Shown: positions 1 to 30,700 of the stretch, piece by piece
Layout: the number at the start of each line of letters is the position of its first letter
How positions within the stretch are numbered: position 1 is the stretch's first letter
Source: Perca fluviatilis
Lineage: Eukaryota; Chordata; Actinopteri; Perciformes; Percidae
DNA length: 64,000 nt
Assembly (NCBI RefSeq): GCF_010015445.1
Contig: NC_053115.1
Location: forward strand, 14,756,524 to 14,820,523
Direction of reading: 5' to 3'
Made by a program: the position numbers and the translations under genes
Notes under the pieces: model-generated
What the model saw: the letters and a program-made list of their open reading frames with translations, nothing else
Database searches by the model: none
What the model was told of the DNA's origin: nothing

Positions 1-10
1 TCTTCCGCAG

Positions 11-100
11 AAAATGCTGACCTTCGACCCACTGAAACGAATATCTGCCCTGAATGCCCTAGAACACCCATATTTCCAGGACGAGGAGACATTGACTTGA
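11..100 (+). CDS. cdk4: Last coding exon of a cyclin-dependent kinase, probably cdk4 (partial)
   Basis: The exon follows a cag acceptor at 8-10 and reads KMLTFDPLKRISALNALEHP, then YFQDEETLT and TGA at 98-100. This is the end of a CDK kinase domain (the KRIS-A-AL-HPYF helix) with a very short tail, as in CDK4; CDK6 has a longer C-terminal tail. CDK4 with D-type cyclins phosphorylates RB in G1. Agap2 lies immediately downstream on the same strand, and AGAP2 is also a close neighbour of CDK4 in human, which supports cdk4 over cdk6 or cdk2. Only 29 codons are in the window, so the paralogue assignment rests largely on gene order. Confidence 0.75.
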   Translation, partial: KMLTFDPLKRISALNALEHPYFQDEETLT

Positions 101-900
101 AATGATGCAGTGAAACGTGCAGCAAGAGGTCACAGCGTCTACGTTTTAGACCCGGCCCAACCATAAAGGATTTCAATTTCATTCAGTGCATTGCCTTTCA
201 AGACGTCATGGTTATGCTTTGGGATATTATTTTTGTTACTCCTACATCGAAAAAGGATTAAAGCCTGAGAAATGGAATTAAAAAAAGAAGAGGAGTGAAC
301 TTGAAGATCGCTGGCATGCTTTCCAACGTCACAATTAATTACCATGTGGTGTCTTCAAGGACAGTACCAGTGTTTTTTGAGGTTTGATCAGTCTCGTCCA
401 CGCAGACACGTCTGTCATCTCCTCTGAAATGTTGCTTGTGTTACTTTTGTACAGTGTTTCGACAGAAGAAAGCAGAGATGTCGTCTTTTCTCGTTAAAGG
501 CTGAACATATTCTGAAAGAAGTGACGCGTGAGGGTTAGAACAGCCAGTCGTTAGTGATTTTACTGTATTTGTGTTCATTATTATCATGCTTAAGGAACAA
601 TTACACCATAGGTTTTATGAAAATTATGAGAAAATGAAAGAATAGTCGGAAGTAGCAGAAGGAAAATGAATAAGAAAGACACATGACAAAAATACTGGTA
701 TTGCCCTTAAATACTTATTGGAGGACTGAAGAGGTGTACTTCATTTCATGTCTAACATTTTTTGTCTGTTTGCTAAAACCATCTGAAATCAACCAGCACT
801 GCAACTACAAATGAATAAAAAACTGTTTTAATCACACTGAATGTTCATTTATGTATTATTATTATTGTGATGATGATGATTATCAATAATAATAAAATAT
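101..900 (+). other. 3' UTR of the cdk gene and start of the intergenic region
   Basis: AT-rich non-coding sequence follows the stop codon. An AATAAA at 814-819 is a plausible polyadenylation signal about 715 bases after the stop, and another AATAAA lies near 888. No open reading frame resembles a known protein. Confidence 0.45.
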
Positions 901-2735
901 GCAACATTTTCTTAATTACTATTTCAGATTAAAAATTCAAATAGCAGCCTATATAAAATGAACAAATGTGATTCTATGAAAACTGAAAAATACAATGAAC
1001 TATAATAGCCTACTGAAAAAAATGACGGGTTGATGATAAGGAGACGAGCAGAGAGAGATACTGTAGTGAAAGGAGCTATTTTGTTCATGTTTTATTTCCA
1101 AGGAACTCATTTTTTCTTTCCCTTTTTATTCTTTACTGTCTTGCATCATCACCTGCAAACCCAAATTAGTATCTTCAGTTTCCTCTCCATGTAATTCAAT
1201 TACATGCTGCTAAAATCAGTTTTGCTTCCTAAACATTTTCATTCTCTTTAACATCTTTTTTTCCATTTTATTCCCTATTGCAATGATACATAGACATCGA
1301 GATTCATCCTCTGCATCCTCACTTCCTCACTCAGAGGGGACAGACAGTGAGGCAGGGAGAGGAGGCAGGAGCTGCCCATAAATTGCTCTGGAAAAGGAGA
1401 GGGGAGAGACAGAGCTGGAAACAGAACAGATGCATTGGCAGGAGCAGAGTTGAGTGGTTTTCTCTCTCCCTCCTGTCTCTCTTTTGTTGTGTCGGTACAA
1501 TAAAAATCTGATGGACATTGACATTGACCACCACCACCACCTCACTGCGAGCCTCTCATCCCCAGTCTGTTTGCCGGAGCTGCTTGTGCGACAGCTATCA
1601 GCAGGCTAGCGGGGGCTGCAAGGCTCTGTGGCAGCGAAAAGAGGAGGAAAAAAAGGAGGAGGGGCTGTGGTGAGCTGGTGGGCTTCCTCTGCCTCACAGA
1701 CACATTTTATTGACTTGCTAATTGGATGAGGCACTCGGAGGAGAGGATGCGGTGACCGAGAGGAGCTGCTCTCCAGAGGAGGAATACAGGCGCAAGGAAG
1801 CATTGCTCAGGCTGCGTAAATCTGGCTTCTTCATCTTTTAATTTAAATTTTTTATTCTGGAGACATAACAACAGATGTTTTTTTCAGCATCTCCCAGTGA
1901 CCCTCGCACCGTGCATTCATAATTTTATGCATGACATTGTCGAACGGAGGCTCCAGCTGCCAGACGCTTCGTGACAAGTGAATGATTTCCATTTTGATTT
2001 GTTTGCACCCTGTTCCCTTTAACCTGTTTTTTTTTCTTGGACTCATCAGCTGGAGCTTTATTTTTGTCAGCCTTATGTGATGTGCCGTTTGATTTGAATG
2101 GTTATCTGATGGCGAGATAAATTCAAATCCTATGTACAAGGAACTGTGCAATGGATATTCATCAGGAAAAATGAAGGTAGGATATTAGCAAAATCCAAGA
2201 CACACACATACTGTAGTAAGGTGGCATTATTCAGCCAGTATTCATTTTAGTCCTTTTAGTCAAGAAATGGATCATCCGAATGTGTTGGCTGTTGCATAAT
2301 TCCAGGCTGAAATCTGAGCCTGAGACATCAACACAGTGAAAATAAATGTCTTCTTATAGCTATCCATGCGTCTACATGTGAGATTTTCACAGAATCAATG
2401 AGAGAGAAAGGGAGGTAAGGATTATGAATGAATCAGCGGTAGAGACCAGTAGTATCTGTGTGCATTGAAGAGGATTAAAGGAGGCATTAAAAAACAGTCT
2501 AGACTTGTTTCACCACTGGGTCATCCTTTTAAATATATTCTGGAAATTTGCATTTCGAAGCATTCCTCTTTTTTCACTGACTCTTCATGTCTTTATTGAG
2601 GGTTTTAAAAGGAAACTTGGATTCCTGTCAAGTGTACAGGCCTGAAATCAGACATAATCAGCTACACAAGATTTGATCAGGTGTCTGATGTGTTTGATCT
2701 TGATTTTAGATTTTCTTTCTTCTCTTCTGCTCCAG
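901..2735 (+). promoter_or_regulatory. agap2: Intergenic region and probable agap2 promoter / 5' UTR exon
   Basis: No protein-coding exon is visible. From about 1330 to 1810 the sequence becomes purine- and GC-richer than its surroundings, as expected for a promoter or 5' leader. A good donor (aag then gtagga) ends a possible leader exon at about 2176. The acceptor that opens the first coding exon is at 2734-2735, after a long pyrimidine run. Transcription start and exon 1 borders are inferred; no TATA box stands out. Confidence 0.35.
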
Positions 2736-2751
2736 TCTTGTCCTGGTTGCC

Positions 2752-2805
2752 ATGACTGAGGTGTGCAGGTCTGGCTTGGTCAGAGAGCAGGTGGTACTGT
2801 GCTGA
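2752..2805 (+). CDS. Upstream ORF in the agap2 leader, 17 codons
   Basis: The first ATG after the acceptor at 2735 opens a 17-codon frame that ends in TGA at 2803-2805. It is in a different frame from the agap2 start at 2820 and stops 14 bases before it. The product (MTEVCRSGLVREQVVLC) matches nothing I know. If the leader is spliced as inferred, ribosomes would meet this uORF just before the main start, so it may tune agap2 translation. That role is inference only. Confidence 0.4.
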   Translation: MTEVCRSGLVREQVVLC

Positions 2806-2819
2806 AGTCTGCTGTCCCA

Positions 2820-19747
<16,928 letters not shown>

Positions 19748-19756
19748 TCGAAATGT

Positions 19757-19757
<1 letters not shown>

Positions 19758-19816
<59 letters not shown>
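19758..19816. repeat. TG microsatellite at the start of the agap2 3' UTR
   Basis: About 29 GT units starting 11 bases after the stop codon. Confidence 0.95.
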
Positions 19817-19906
19817 GCTTTTCCCTCATACTGTTCTGTACCTTCACACAGGCCTGCGGGACTGATGAACATGTTGCCAGATGTTGCACTACCTGAGGTT
19901 TTAAAG

Positions 19907-20047
<141 letters not shown>

Positions 20048-22384
20048 AGGGATGAAAACAAACACTGGTAATAACAGGCATTTCTGCTAGAATGATTTAA
20101 CCAAAACAAAACAACAACACAAATTTTACCTGACTACACTTTCTATGTAAGATTAAAAAAACATAATATTACATCCAGATGCCTCTGCATTCGGATTCAA
20201 TAGGAATTTATTGCAATGTATACCAGCTGGTATGATTCATATTTCATAATGCAGTCAATATTCAACTTTATTCTCCACTCAGTTAAGAATGGGAATTTGC
20301 CTTCAGCCTCAAATTGCTTATCTGAGCATATAGGGGCCAAAAGTAAAGAACTGCAATAACTTTAAGATTTCATAGACAGACGTTAACGCTAAACACATCC
20401 ACACTTCTTAACTTTATTGAGAACGAATGTCACATTTAAATCCAGAGTGCATATACTTTGATCAACACAGCTGGTCGTGCATAAATAATGTTGTGTAAAT
20501 TGAAAAAAAAAAACTAACTTTACAGAGGCTAAAAAAGACAGGCTGCTTTAAAGATAATCAAAATAACTGTATAGAAATGCATTGATAAAAATATTATAAT
20601 TCTAAAATTGTAAAAGTGCTTAATTTTCGAGATTGTTATTGTATTATTTGTACAGTTGGTTCTGTGTATAAAACTCAAAGGGTTACTTGTAGCTGTTCAG
20701 ACATTTCCTGTACAGCGTCTTGATTTGGTTTTCCTTTAACAACCCCCTGATTAACTCTTTGATATCCAAGACTAATATTTCTATGTTATGTTTGTATCAC
20801 CGTGCGTGACATGAACACTGTACATGACGTCTGCATTAGGACTCCAGCAGTAGCTCATCATCCATACGAGTGTAATACTAGACGTGTAAATGCCTTGATT
20901 TTGATTGAATGTATACAAAAACAGATCGTTTGAGTTTTTTTTATTTCAAACACTAATGTGTGTTTTCCAAGATTATACAATTTTGATGGACTGTCAGGGC
21001 GTTTTCATTTTTTAATTAACTAATATTATTCATGCTGTGACTAATAGCAAGTATGGTTCAGTAGATTAAAACTCTGGTTCTGATCTATAAAACTGGGCCT
21101 TTGAATGACTATGATTATATTTGTAGGTGGATGAAAATGAACATGAAATAGAGGAAGGTTGCCCAATTTAATATGTTAAAAAAATGCATAAAAAAAACAA
21201 CCCTCCTGCAGTACTGTGTGTATTTTTGTGTTAGTCTGAAGACTACTGAGTCTACATGTCTGTGATGTAGGCATCTCTCTCCATTTGTATTTTTTTACTC
21301 ATGCAATGATTCATAGAGCATTCATTATCAATACACTAAGGCTACTGCTCAAGCTGTGGTGTTTTGTACAGAGTTGTGTGTATGTGTGTGTGTTTTTTTT
21401 TTTGTCTGGGCTCATAGAAGACATTATTTCAAAAAGGCAGCTGAGTTAACTTTTTTGTTAAATGTTTCTATGCTGGTGCACAGAGGGTTCATGCTTCAAA
21501 CTGCTAATGTTAAGAGCTGTTTTCTGGACAGGTGGAGCCACCAGCCATCTCTTAACACTTGACAATGTAAACGTGAGATCTTCTGGATCAAACCAATTAT
21601 TGTTAAATACTTCAACTGGCTTTGACCTACTTCTTTCTAGGTCGATGTCATGGACTCATTTTTATACCACAAGATGGTTTCAGTTTCATGGATTCACACT
21701 AATAAAGGGATTTTTCTGGGCAAACACATATAGAGATACAAATCACATAATATGGTAATGTTTATAGATTGATGAGCTTTTATAGATGATGTTCAGGAAC
21801 TACATTGAAATATCAACACATATAAGGTTGGTATACATGATCATAAAGGAAAAGTTTGCCTAAAAACACAATGAACCTATTTCTTTCCTTACTGCTGCAT
21901 AAACCTTTACACACAATTAGTGAAATATTAACAAATAGGGTTTTAAAAGCTATTGGAGGGCTAATGTTAGCATGGCTATAGTGAATGATAGCTAACATTT
22001 GCATTAACATGAACTAGCTGAAGTTGCTTACCGGCAGATAAACAGCTTGGTTAAAATAATGCATATTAACAGGTCACTTCTAACGACTGTTTTGATAAAT
22101 TGTATTTACCTTCACTGTGAAGAGAGCCCTGGCGGTCCATGACAAGTGTGTTACATTTTGAACAAAACATTCCTCTCAACATGATTGAGATTAGTAGACT
22201 TTACATCCCTCAAGATTAAATGAATGCTATAAGATTAAAATATGTTTGAAAGAGAAATATAAATGAATTCTGTAAAATACAATAAATGCGTATTTGTAAA
22301 TTGAACTACCCACCATGTCCCTTCGTTTTTAGTGTAGCTGCAGCGTTCTAAACCATTTGAATACTTTTACTACTAGCATGTGGC

Positions 22385-23050
22385 AGGCAAAACTTTACAT
22401 TAATCCAGTCTGGATGATACAAAGGCGTGAACCAGGATCTCTGCATCAGCCATGGACAGAAAATGCTGTGTTGCGTAGGTGAAAAAGGCAATCTTGTTGA
22501 TATCTTTAATGTGCTGATCAAAAGAGAGGGTTAAATCCAATGTACACCTTACTTCTTGGCTGTCTAACTTTGGGATATCACACAGTTGTCTAGAGTCTCT
22601 TGATGTTACTTGACTGATGTCTATGTTGACCAGCATCTCAGTTTTATTTAAATTTAGGAGCAAGAAATTACTTGACATCCAGTTTTTTCACACTCATTTA
22701 ATAATGTGGGAATGATCATCCGCCTTTATAGGCACATACAGCTGAGTATCCTCACCGTAGCAGCGGAATTTAATTCCATGACTCTGTATAATTTGGCCAA
22801 AAGGTGAAATATAAAGGGAGAAAAGCAGAGGCTCAAGAACAGAGCCCTGAGGTACTCTATATTTCACATCAGAAATATTGATGTTGTATTATTATAGAAA
22901 ACACTCAGATTTTAACGACGCGAGACCCAGGCTAGAGACGCCAAATCAGTTTTGCTCCTTGACCAATTAAAAGCTGTACTGAGATCATTTACGACTTTAG
23001 TAAGCACAGTTTCGGAGGAGTGGCAGGTCTTGAAAGCAGACTGAAAAGGT
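22385..23050 (-). mobile_element. Degenerate LINE reverse-transcriptase fragment
   Basis: Minus-strand translation gives LINE RT phrases: LLLNLNKTEMLVN, LDLTLSFDQHIKDINKIAFF and DAEILVHAFVSSRLD. Further upstream is a frame with SVLEPLLFSLYISPFG-like sequence (about 22870-22790), the SP-LF-LYI motif of RT. It is broken by frame changes and lacks its 3' tail, so it is a relic between agap2 and pip4k2c. Confidence 0.75.
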
Positions 23051-24400
23051 TAGACAAGATTACTATTAAATATATGGGCTTAACGTTCTGAGACACAAGT
23101 TAAAATAAAGAGAAGTAGAAAGAGACAAGAGACAAGATGACAATATTAAGCATTGTAGGAATTGGACAGAGATCTTTAAAAGGTTTAGCTGGTTGAGGGT
23201 TGAGGAGCCAGGTGTAGGTTTAGAAGCTGACACCAGTTTCAAGACACTAAATGGGACAGAAACTAACTGGGATTCCACATATGAATATTGCACAGCAGAT
23301 TTGACAGACGTAGCTGGAGATGAGGAACTCATATATATCAAATGTCATTTATTTTTCTGCATAAGATATTATTTATCATGCAAAATGTGTGCCAGGAGGA
23401 CTGGGACAGGGACTAAATAAGGACAAAAATGAATGCTTTACCTTTAAGAATAATTTTTAGAGGAACACATGTACTGACATGAATCACAATTTGCTTTACC
23501 TCACATTCACTTGTTAGAGTTACACAGATATTAACTTTGTATTTCCTTTGATACTTTACTCAGGTAGGTACATTATTTTGTTGATATCATTAAAAAGTAA
23601 AATAAGTGATACAACATGAGGCTGGATACAAGCTACACCATTTGACATAAAGGCTCTTTGATCAATTTACAGTTATAATTTGTATGATATGGTGCCTTTC
23701 AGATGATGCAAGTGTGTGTAGCTTCCACTGAAGCATTGCACTGCTATGTAGCAGTATAAATACCAAACACTGAGCTAAGAGGAGGGTTGCCCTTCAGCAC
23801 TACTGGAGATATGCAAATAAATCTTTTCAGTTTCAGGATTTCAAAACACAAACATTACACTATTTGTACTTACATCTGCAGATTTATTTCAACTCATGTA
23901 TTTACAGATGATGGGAAATTTCTTTTCAGATAAGGAAAACAAAATGGCGAAACTGTTATGAAATTGCCAGTCTGGCATCTTTGTTTTCTAGGTTTTAATA
24001 GCACATAATCCTAATTTCATAATTTATAATAGTTTTATATTATTTTAAATCTGTATTTGGCAACATTTCATATAAGATAACATCAGTCTTAACAGCTTAA
24101 ATCACACAATTGTGCTGACAAGAAAATGAACACTGAATTGTTCCTAATTGAGACCCTGTAGATTTGCCCAAATTATTCTTGTGCTGTCAAGTGTTGTCAC
24201 TGGTGGGAAAAGAAGGAGTTATAAATTAATATTTAAGAGCAAAACATACATCTTTCTCCTGAGCAGCAGCAATGTGTTGAGAAAATATGTCTTTCTCATC
24301 ATCTCCACCTCCCACTGTGTTTGGGGGTGGAATATTGCCAAAACTTTAAGTGAAAACAAAAGAAAACCCATTAACAGTTGGCAAGAGGACTTTTCCTTCT
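23051..24400. other. Intergenic region between agap2 and pip4k2c
   Basis: AT-rich, without coding exons or a recognisable repeat. The two genes converge here, so this is a tail-to-tail intergenic space. Confidence 0.5.
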
Positions 24401-24418
24401 GTCTGCAAATTCCAGTTC

Positions 24419-24424
24419 TTTATT
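24419..24424 (-). terminator. pip4k2c: Polyadenylation signal of pip4k2c
   Basis: TTTATT on the plus strand reads AATAAA on the minus strand, 182 bases after the stop codon. Confidence 0.6.
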
Positions 24425-24605
24425 AAAAATAAATGTCCATCTTGCAGTGCAGAATGACATGAAGAGTGAATGCTCAAAAACCACGTAGATCATTTTGAAA
24501 TTAACAGTAATTTTGCAGTGCTTCTTGATGTTGATTTGAGAGTATGTAAGTATTGCATATTGCATTGTATGAAATGATGATGGTATCCTGGACTTTATCA
24601 TTCAA

Positions 24606-24725
24606 CTAGGCAAAGATCTTAGTGATGAACTCCCGGAAACGTTTAGCATACTGCTCTGGATGAACTGTTGAGATTTCGGCTCCTGCCTGCAAAAACACGC
24701 ACCCATGCACGCGCACACAAACACA

Positions 24726-24768
<43 letters not shown>

Positions 24769-27700
24769 CACACACACACAAACACACAATGTAAATGAAA
24801 GCATTCCTTTACGTTTCACAGGATAGAGATGTAAAGACCGTATATGCCAAAAAATCCCTTTTAAGAACCCTGGTCTCTCACCCCGTGTTTGACAGCCTTA
24901 GCAGCGTGAGCAGCTTTCTTCTTGGTGTCGTACTGTGTCAACACGTCAATCAGACCCATAAAATACACCTCCCTCTGGGGTGCATCTACATGGGATTGAT
25001 TTACAGCATTTGGTGAGTGATATGCACATATGATTTTATCTGCTGCATCCCAGCATGAGATGAGGTGTATTACAGCACAGGGCTCATATAACCTACTTAA
25101 ATTCACCGGAGTTATCTCAGTTGTCAGGACTCACCTACAGCACTCTGAATAGCGTACACATCCACGTAAGGGTCAAATTCGCCAGGACCCATGGGTTTGA
25201 AGGAGTTCATGTAGCCACCGATACCCTCAGGTGCCATGCTGTTTTCATCCTCCTTTTCCTCTTCATAAGACGACTCCATCTCCTCCTCCTCCTCCTCCTC
25301 GTCCTCCTCCTCCTCCTGCCTCTCAGCCCGCTCCACATCATGGATACCCAGCAGCAGGCTGTAGTCCATGAACCTCATACGCACCAGAAACTGCAGTAAG
25401 GGTACATGTACACATGCATAAATTATGTCAGAGAAAACAACGGCTGCATGCTTCTTCATCATTGTTTTCTTACCTCGATATCTCTGTTGAGCTTTTCCAC
25501 AATCTTCTCCTTCGCCTCGTCGCTCACATAAACTTTTTGCATGTTATTCCTGAAGTCTACATCTTTATAAGTGGGCAGCTCCTTCACCTGGAAATATAGA
25601 GTGAAGGTCATCTACTGTGAATTTTGCCTAGAGATCACAATATTCATTAGCATTTTTTCTCATTAAAACACAATCAGCTATTCTATTTCCAGTGACATAA
25701 AAGTCAAATAATTTTATCCCAAATATTGTTTTCAGAATCAACACAGTTGGAAAGATCAAAGGTTTTCACAGCCCTGCGGTTATTTAAACTCCATCGATTC
25801 AACCATTTTCAGTCTTCTTAATGAGGTCAGGCCAAACAGAGGGCTTCTGATGTTATTTAAAGTCTATTGCTAAGTGTTTTTTTTTTTCTACGAAAACATT
25901 TCAGAAAATATAATAAGAAAATCACATTTGTCACAAACAATAACAATCAGATAAAATATAGCAAATGGGATTTCACACTCTGCCCTCAGTCACACATTTC
26001 AAACAATAAATGTATCTGGTGTGTTGTAAGAGATGTCAAACTAGGGAAACCAGCATGAATATAAGCCCACACACATGCAGACAGGCTGGTGGCAACACTT
26101 GTTAAGTTGTTTTCAAAAAAGCATGCGACGATGAGTCATAGACTTAATTTAACCATTATTCATTTACTTACAGTTCTTATAACATCTCACTATAATTCTT
26201 TCTCATATCAGGGTCTCAACGTTTTTAATTATTGTTAAAAAAAAATAGCAATGCATGTGCTCAGGGGGTTTCTAGCATACCCCCAATTTTAAAAGATGTC
26301 AGTTTACTCTTCAGTAGTTGAGTTGACAATGTCTGAGGGGGAGCTATGTTATGGGAAATATAGGATTCAGCATTTTTATGGGAGTGCAGTACTACATCAC
26401 CGGAGTATAGGGCTGCACAATTAATCGCAATTGTATCGAAATCGCAATATAGACTAGTGCAATATCCAAATCGCAGGGGGCGCAATATTTGTTAATGGTA
26501 AAACATGTGTCAAACAATTCTGAATTAAGTATTGTGGTGCTGCAGATACATCCCGGCCTACAAATCGTATCCTACAGACTAAAGAAAAAAATTTGATACA
26601 GATCCTCGCAAAAATCATACTATAATCATTTAAATTTCTTTCAATGTTAATAATTTTCAATGAAAATGAGAATAATGATACAAAAATGATCATTCCCTCC
26701 AATATCGTGAATCGTATCGCAATCACAATATCAGTCAAAATAATTGCATTTAGATATTTTCCTCATATCGTGCAGCCCTACTGGAGTACCCCTTAAAAAT
26801 TGTTGACCAGAAAATCATTTTAGTGAAAGAAATACTGAAACTAATTTTTAGGTTACATCAACATGTTTTCCTTTAACAAGTCAAGCCATATACACTAGCT
26901 GTGACAAACTCTTTATTTTTACATTATTTCCATTATTTTATGAAATAGCTGACCATTAAATCTGACCATAAAAGGTAGCTAAGTTACCCTTGCAAGATCT
27001 AATTCATCATCATTTCAATGAGTCTGTGTCACGTAAATTACTTCTTTTTTTTTCTTTGCGGCATCAACATCAGCAGACTATCGCTTAAACTCTCCAAGAG
27101 GACGCTCATGCTCGCTTGTTAGTGAAAAACAAATCTGACTTCAGTAAATTGGCAATAATCAACAAAGTAGTATGACTGCAGAAAGACTGCAATATGAAAA
27201 TGACTGCAGGTAAAACAATGTTTTACCTTTATTTGATCTCACCTTCTCTTTAAAACTTGCTTCACGAGACACCAGGGACCCCTGAGGAACGAAAAGACCC
27301 ACACAGTCACTAATAGGTAACGGTTGAGCCAAAATATAACCATATTCACAAAACAACCGCTACAATCACAAGCCCCTGAGAGTCAGTGTCTTCATACTTG
27401 ATGCATGAATAGCCACGAATCCAAAAATGGCTACGTGAGCTTAAGCAAAACTAAAAACATTACAGATGCTTCGACACACCCGACTGGCCCATTAACAATA
27501 AAAATGTCCATACGGATTACTGTCTCTGAATCCTCATCTACAGTAGCTACACGCCTCCTGCAGGGTTTACCTTGAGGTCATACTTCCTGTGTACGTGCAG
27601 TCTGTGGCTGAACATGTTCCTCATAACTAACAGGTAGGTGTCCTCGCTCTCCACACTGACTCTGTACATGGCCAGGAACTGAGGGAGCAGCGTACTGCCG

Positions 27701-30700
27701 TGGCACGTGACGATGTGCTAGAAGGGAACAGCAGTGAATAGACAATGAAGGATGAGAAGATAAAGGGTGCATCAACCCAGCGGTGTGAGGCAGTGCATGC
27801 ATTAAAATGTAGCACAATGGAGGAATGTTTGGAGGAAGTGTGTCCACAAGTGTGTTTGTTCTTGTGCAAGCATGCGAGTGATGCGATACACAGTTCTGCC
27901 AGTGGTTTCACACCATTCCACACATCTGTAACAGGCAATAAAGTGCCAAGAAATGTAACAATGCGTCAGGAAGGGCAGAGAAAAAGAGGATTTCTAGCAA
28001 GTTAACATAACAACACTGGAAGAAAAATGCATTTAAAATATTTGTAAGACCTCAAGGATGCCAACAACGTGTTTCGGTGAGTAACACTTAATGTAAACAT
28101 AATATTTGTTTGCTTAGTCTGAGCAAGTTTCATCCCCTGACGACGACCGTGAGATGCAGTTTAAAGGTGCCCTGCCACAAGTATTTCATTACTTTGTGGT
28201 AATGTCTGAAGTTCTACCATGGACTCTGTAACATATTTTGTGGAAAAAATGCCTTGGTTACCTTGTTTCAAGCCATTCTAGCGTGGTATAGAAAGCCTAT
28301 ACTGGGCGAGCTCATGAATAGTAATGAGCTCAGGCAATATGATGTCAGACTGACCAGCTTTTGTAATTGGCCTGATTTCTCTGCTTATTTCTTTTCAGTG
28401 GCTAGAGCTGACAGAGGAGGTAGCAGTTCATTTTCACATTCACAACATAACACAAACACATATGGACCTAACATATTTAAAAAAAAATGCAAGTAAAAAC
28501 GGTTTTGTATGGCAGGGCACCTTTAGGGCTTTGAATAAAAGCTAATAAGCGGACCTTAAATTATGATTTACTCAAATAATGGCTCTTATGGGCTAGGGTT
28601 TGTCTTCAAACATTTTACATGGTTATAGGCAAAACGGCAATATTGTGTTTATTTAGTCAAATTTCAAATATTATTCTCTGTTTAGTTAAAGGTCCCATGG
28701 CATGAAAATGTCACTTTCTGAGTTTTTTTTTAACATTAATATGAGTTCCCCCAGCCTGCCTATGGTCCCCCAGTGACTATAAATGGTGATAGGTGTAAAC
28801 CGAGCCCTGGGTATCCTGCTCTGCCTTTGAGAAAATGAAAGCTCAGATGGGCCGATCTGGAATCTTCTCCTTATGAGGTCATAAGGAGCAAGGTTACCTC
28901 CCCTTTCTCTGGTTTGCCCGCCCAGAGAATTTGGCCCACCCATGAGAGAGAGAGACATCATGGCTTTCATACGAGCAAAGTGGCAGTTGATCAAGGCCAC
29001 ACCCCCACTCCACCTTGCCCCCCCCCCCTCTCTCCTCTTCAATAGCATTTAAAGCTAAAGACACAGAAATGGCACATTCTAAGGAAAGCTCATTGTGGGA
29101 CTGGCTCTAGGAGCTGTAATTCTGCACCAAGGCTGAATTTCAGGAAAGAGACTTCAGATACAGTATTAGGGGACCACTGAAGCCTATATAAAAGCATCCA
29201 AAAAGTAGCATGTCATGGGACCTTTAATGTCTTTAGAGAGTGCTTCTTTCCCATCAGTCTGCTCTTTATAAATGTCTGTAGGAACAGAAACAGTCACGAC
29301 AGCGTGTCTTTGCTTCATATTAACTACATCTGTAGGTCATGTATCTTTACTTGTAAGCAAAAAACTCTCCGCTTGAAATTCAAACACACATCATTTAGCT
29401 TTGATGTTGTAAAATCTTTGCCATGGCAACCAGGGTTATCACAGAAAGAGCACATTTTCTCCTGGTATACAAAAGACGCAGAAAAACACAAAACGAGTAG
29501 AACATATGTGACTAATGATTTTAATGACTGGAGTTAATCTCAAACTAGAAAATCGATTAACTAAGATATTTTTTTTCTCACTAAAGGACATTTAAACCTC
29601 CTATCACAAGTAAGCCTTCCACCCTGTGTTAGTCCTACCTGGTGATACTCAGAGAGGATGTCGTGCACTTCCTCCACTTCCTCACTGGAGATTTCTTTTA
29701 CTACCAAAGTACGGTCATATGATGTCAGTATCATCTTCCCGCGTTGTCCCTCCTCGTCTTTTAATGGAGGACTACGGGCTAGAGACACCTGTTGGTGAGA
29801 AAAAAGATGGCGTCTCTAAATAGTGGCAACATCAGCCGTAAAATACATCTGCCCAGTGAAACCTTTTACATCCATTACACTGCTGTCCTGTTTAGGTTTG
29901 TTGCTTTACTTTATTACCTTTAATACACAATAATAGGCAGATCGGGCTTCACTGTATATAGGTAGAGCACACATACAATTACCTAAATCTGTAGCTATAA
30001 ATATTCTGCATGGGGGGAGTGATTAGACAAAGTAAAAATTGATTTTATTTCATCATTTATTAGTACTAATAATACTAATAAATGAAATAAAATGTTGGTT
30101 TTAAGGTACAGGGTTCCCAACCAAGATAGTCAATATCTGGTGCCCACTTTATTGTAAAAACAGGTACTCTTAGCTGTAGCTGGGCAGTCATGTCTAACAG
30201 CCTCCTGAAAAACCTATTTTTTGTTTTTTTGTCGTTGTTTTTTTCAAAGACTATTTTTTGGGCAAAATTCAATTTAACCTTCCAGTCAAATTCTTTCCAA
30301 AGTTGGCTTCCAATCCCCTTGTGGCATCTTGAACACAATATTCTCCCAAGAATCATCCACTATTATTGTAATCAGCTCCAATTCCCATTGTTGCTGGATA
30401 TGTCAGATGACACACTACATATCAAAATATGTAGTGTGTCATCTGACATATCCAGCATTCATTTTTTATGAGACTTTGTTTTTTTTTGTGGGTGAATGGG
30501 TGGTGTTCAAACGGATGTATAAAGTGGCTTGCTATCCTGTTGTAAAGCTGTTTTCATTCAAACATTGAAACACAATTTCTAATGCAAAACATGATGCAAA
30601 CAGACAGGACATTTGTAAATATAAGACATATGTGTGTTATCATGATAGAACATAAAAAAAGCATTTTGCACTGATGCACACTATGTTTCAAGGAATTTGC

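Noticed and set aside
101..2735. A tspan31 gene between cdk4 and agap2, as in human
   Set aside because: No exon encoding tetraspanin motifs such as CCG was seen in this 2.6-kb gap.
2763..2819. Extended agap2 start with residues before MSKAGNPQ
   Set aside because: The frame there opens with GTG, not ATG. The first in-frame ATG at 2820 matches the known AGAP2 N-terminus.
30392..30457. microRNA precursor
   Set aside because: A perfect stem with a 4-base loop lacks the mismatches, loop size and conserved mature sequence of typical miRNA hairpins; kept as an inverted repeat only.
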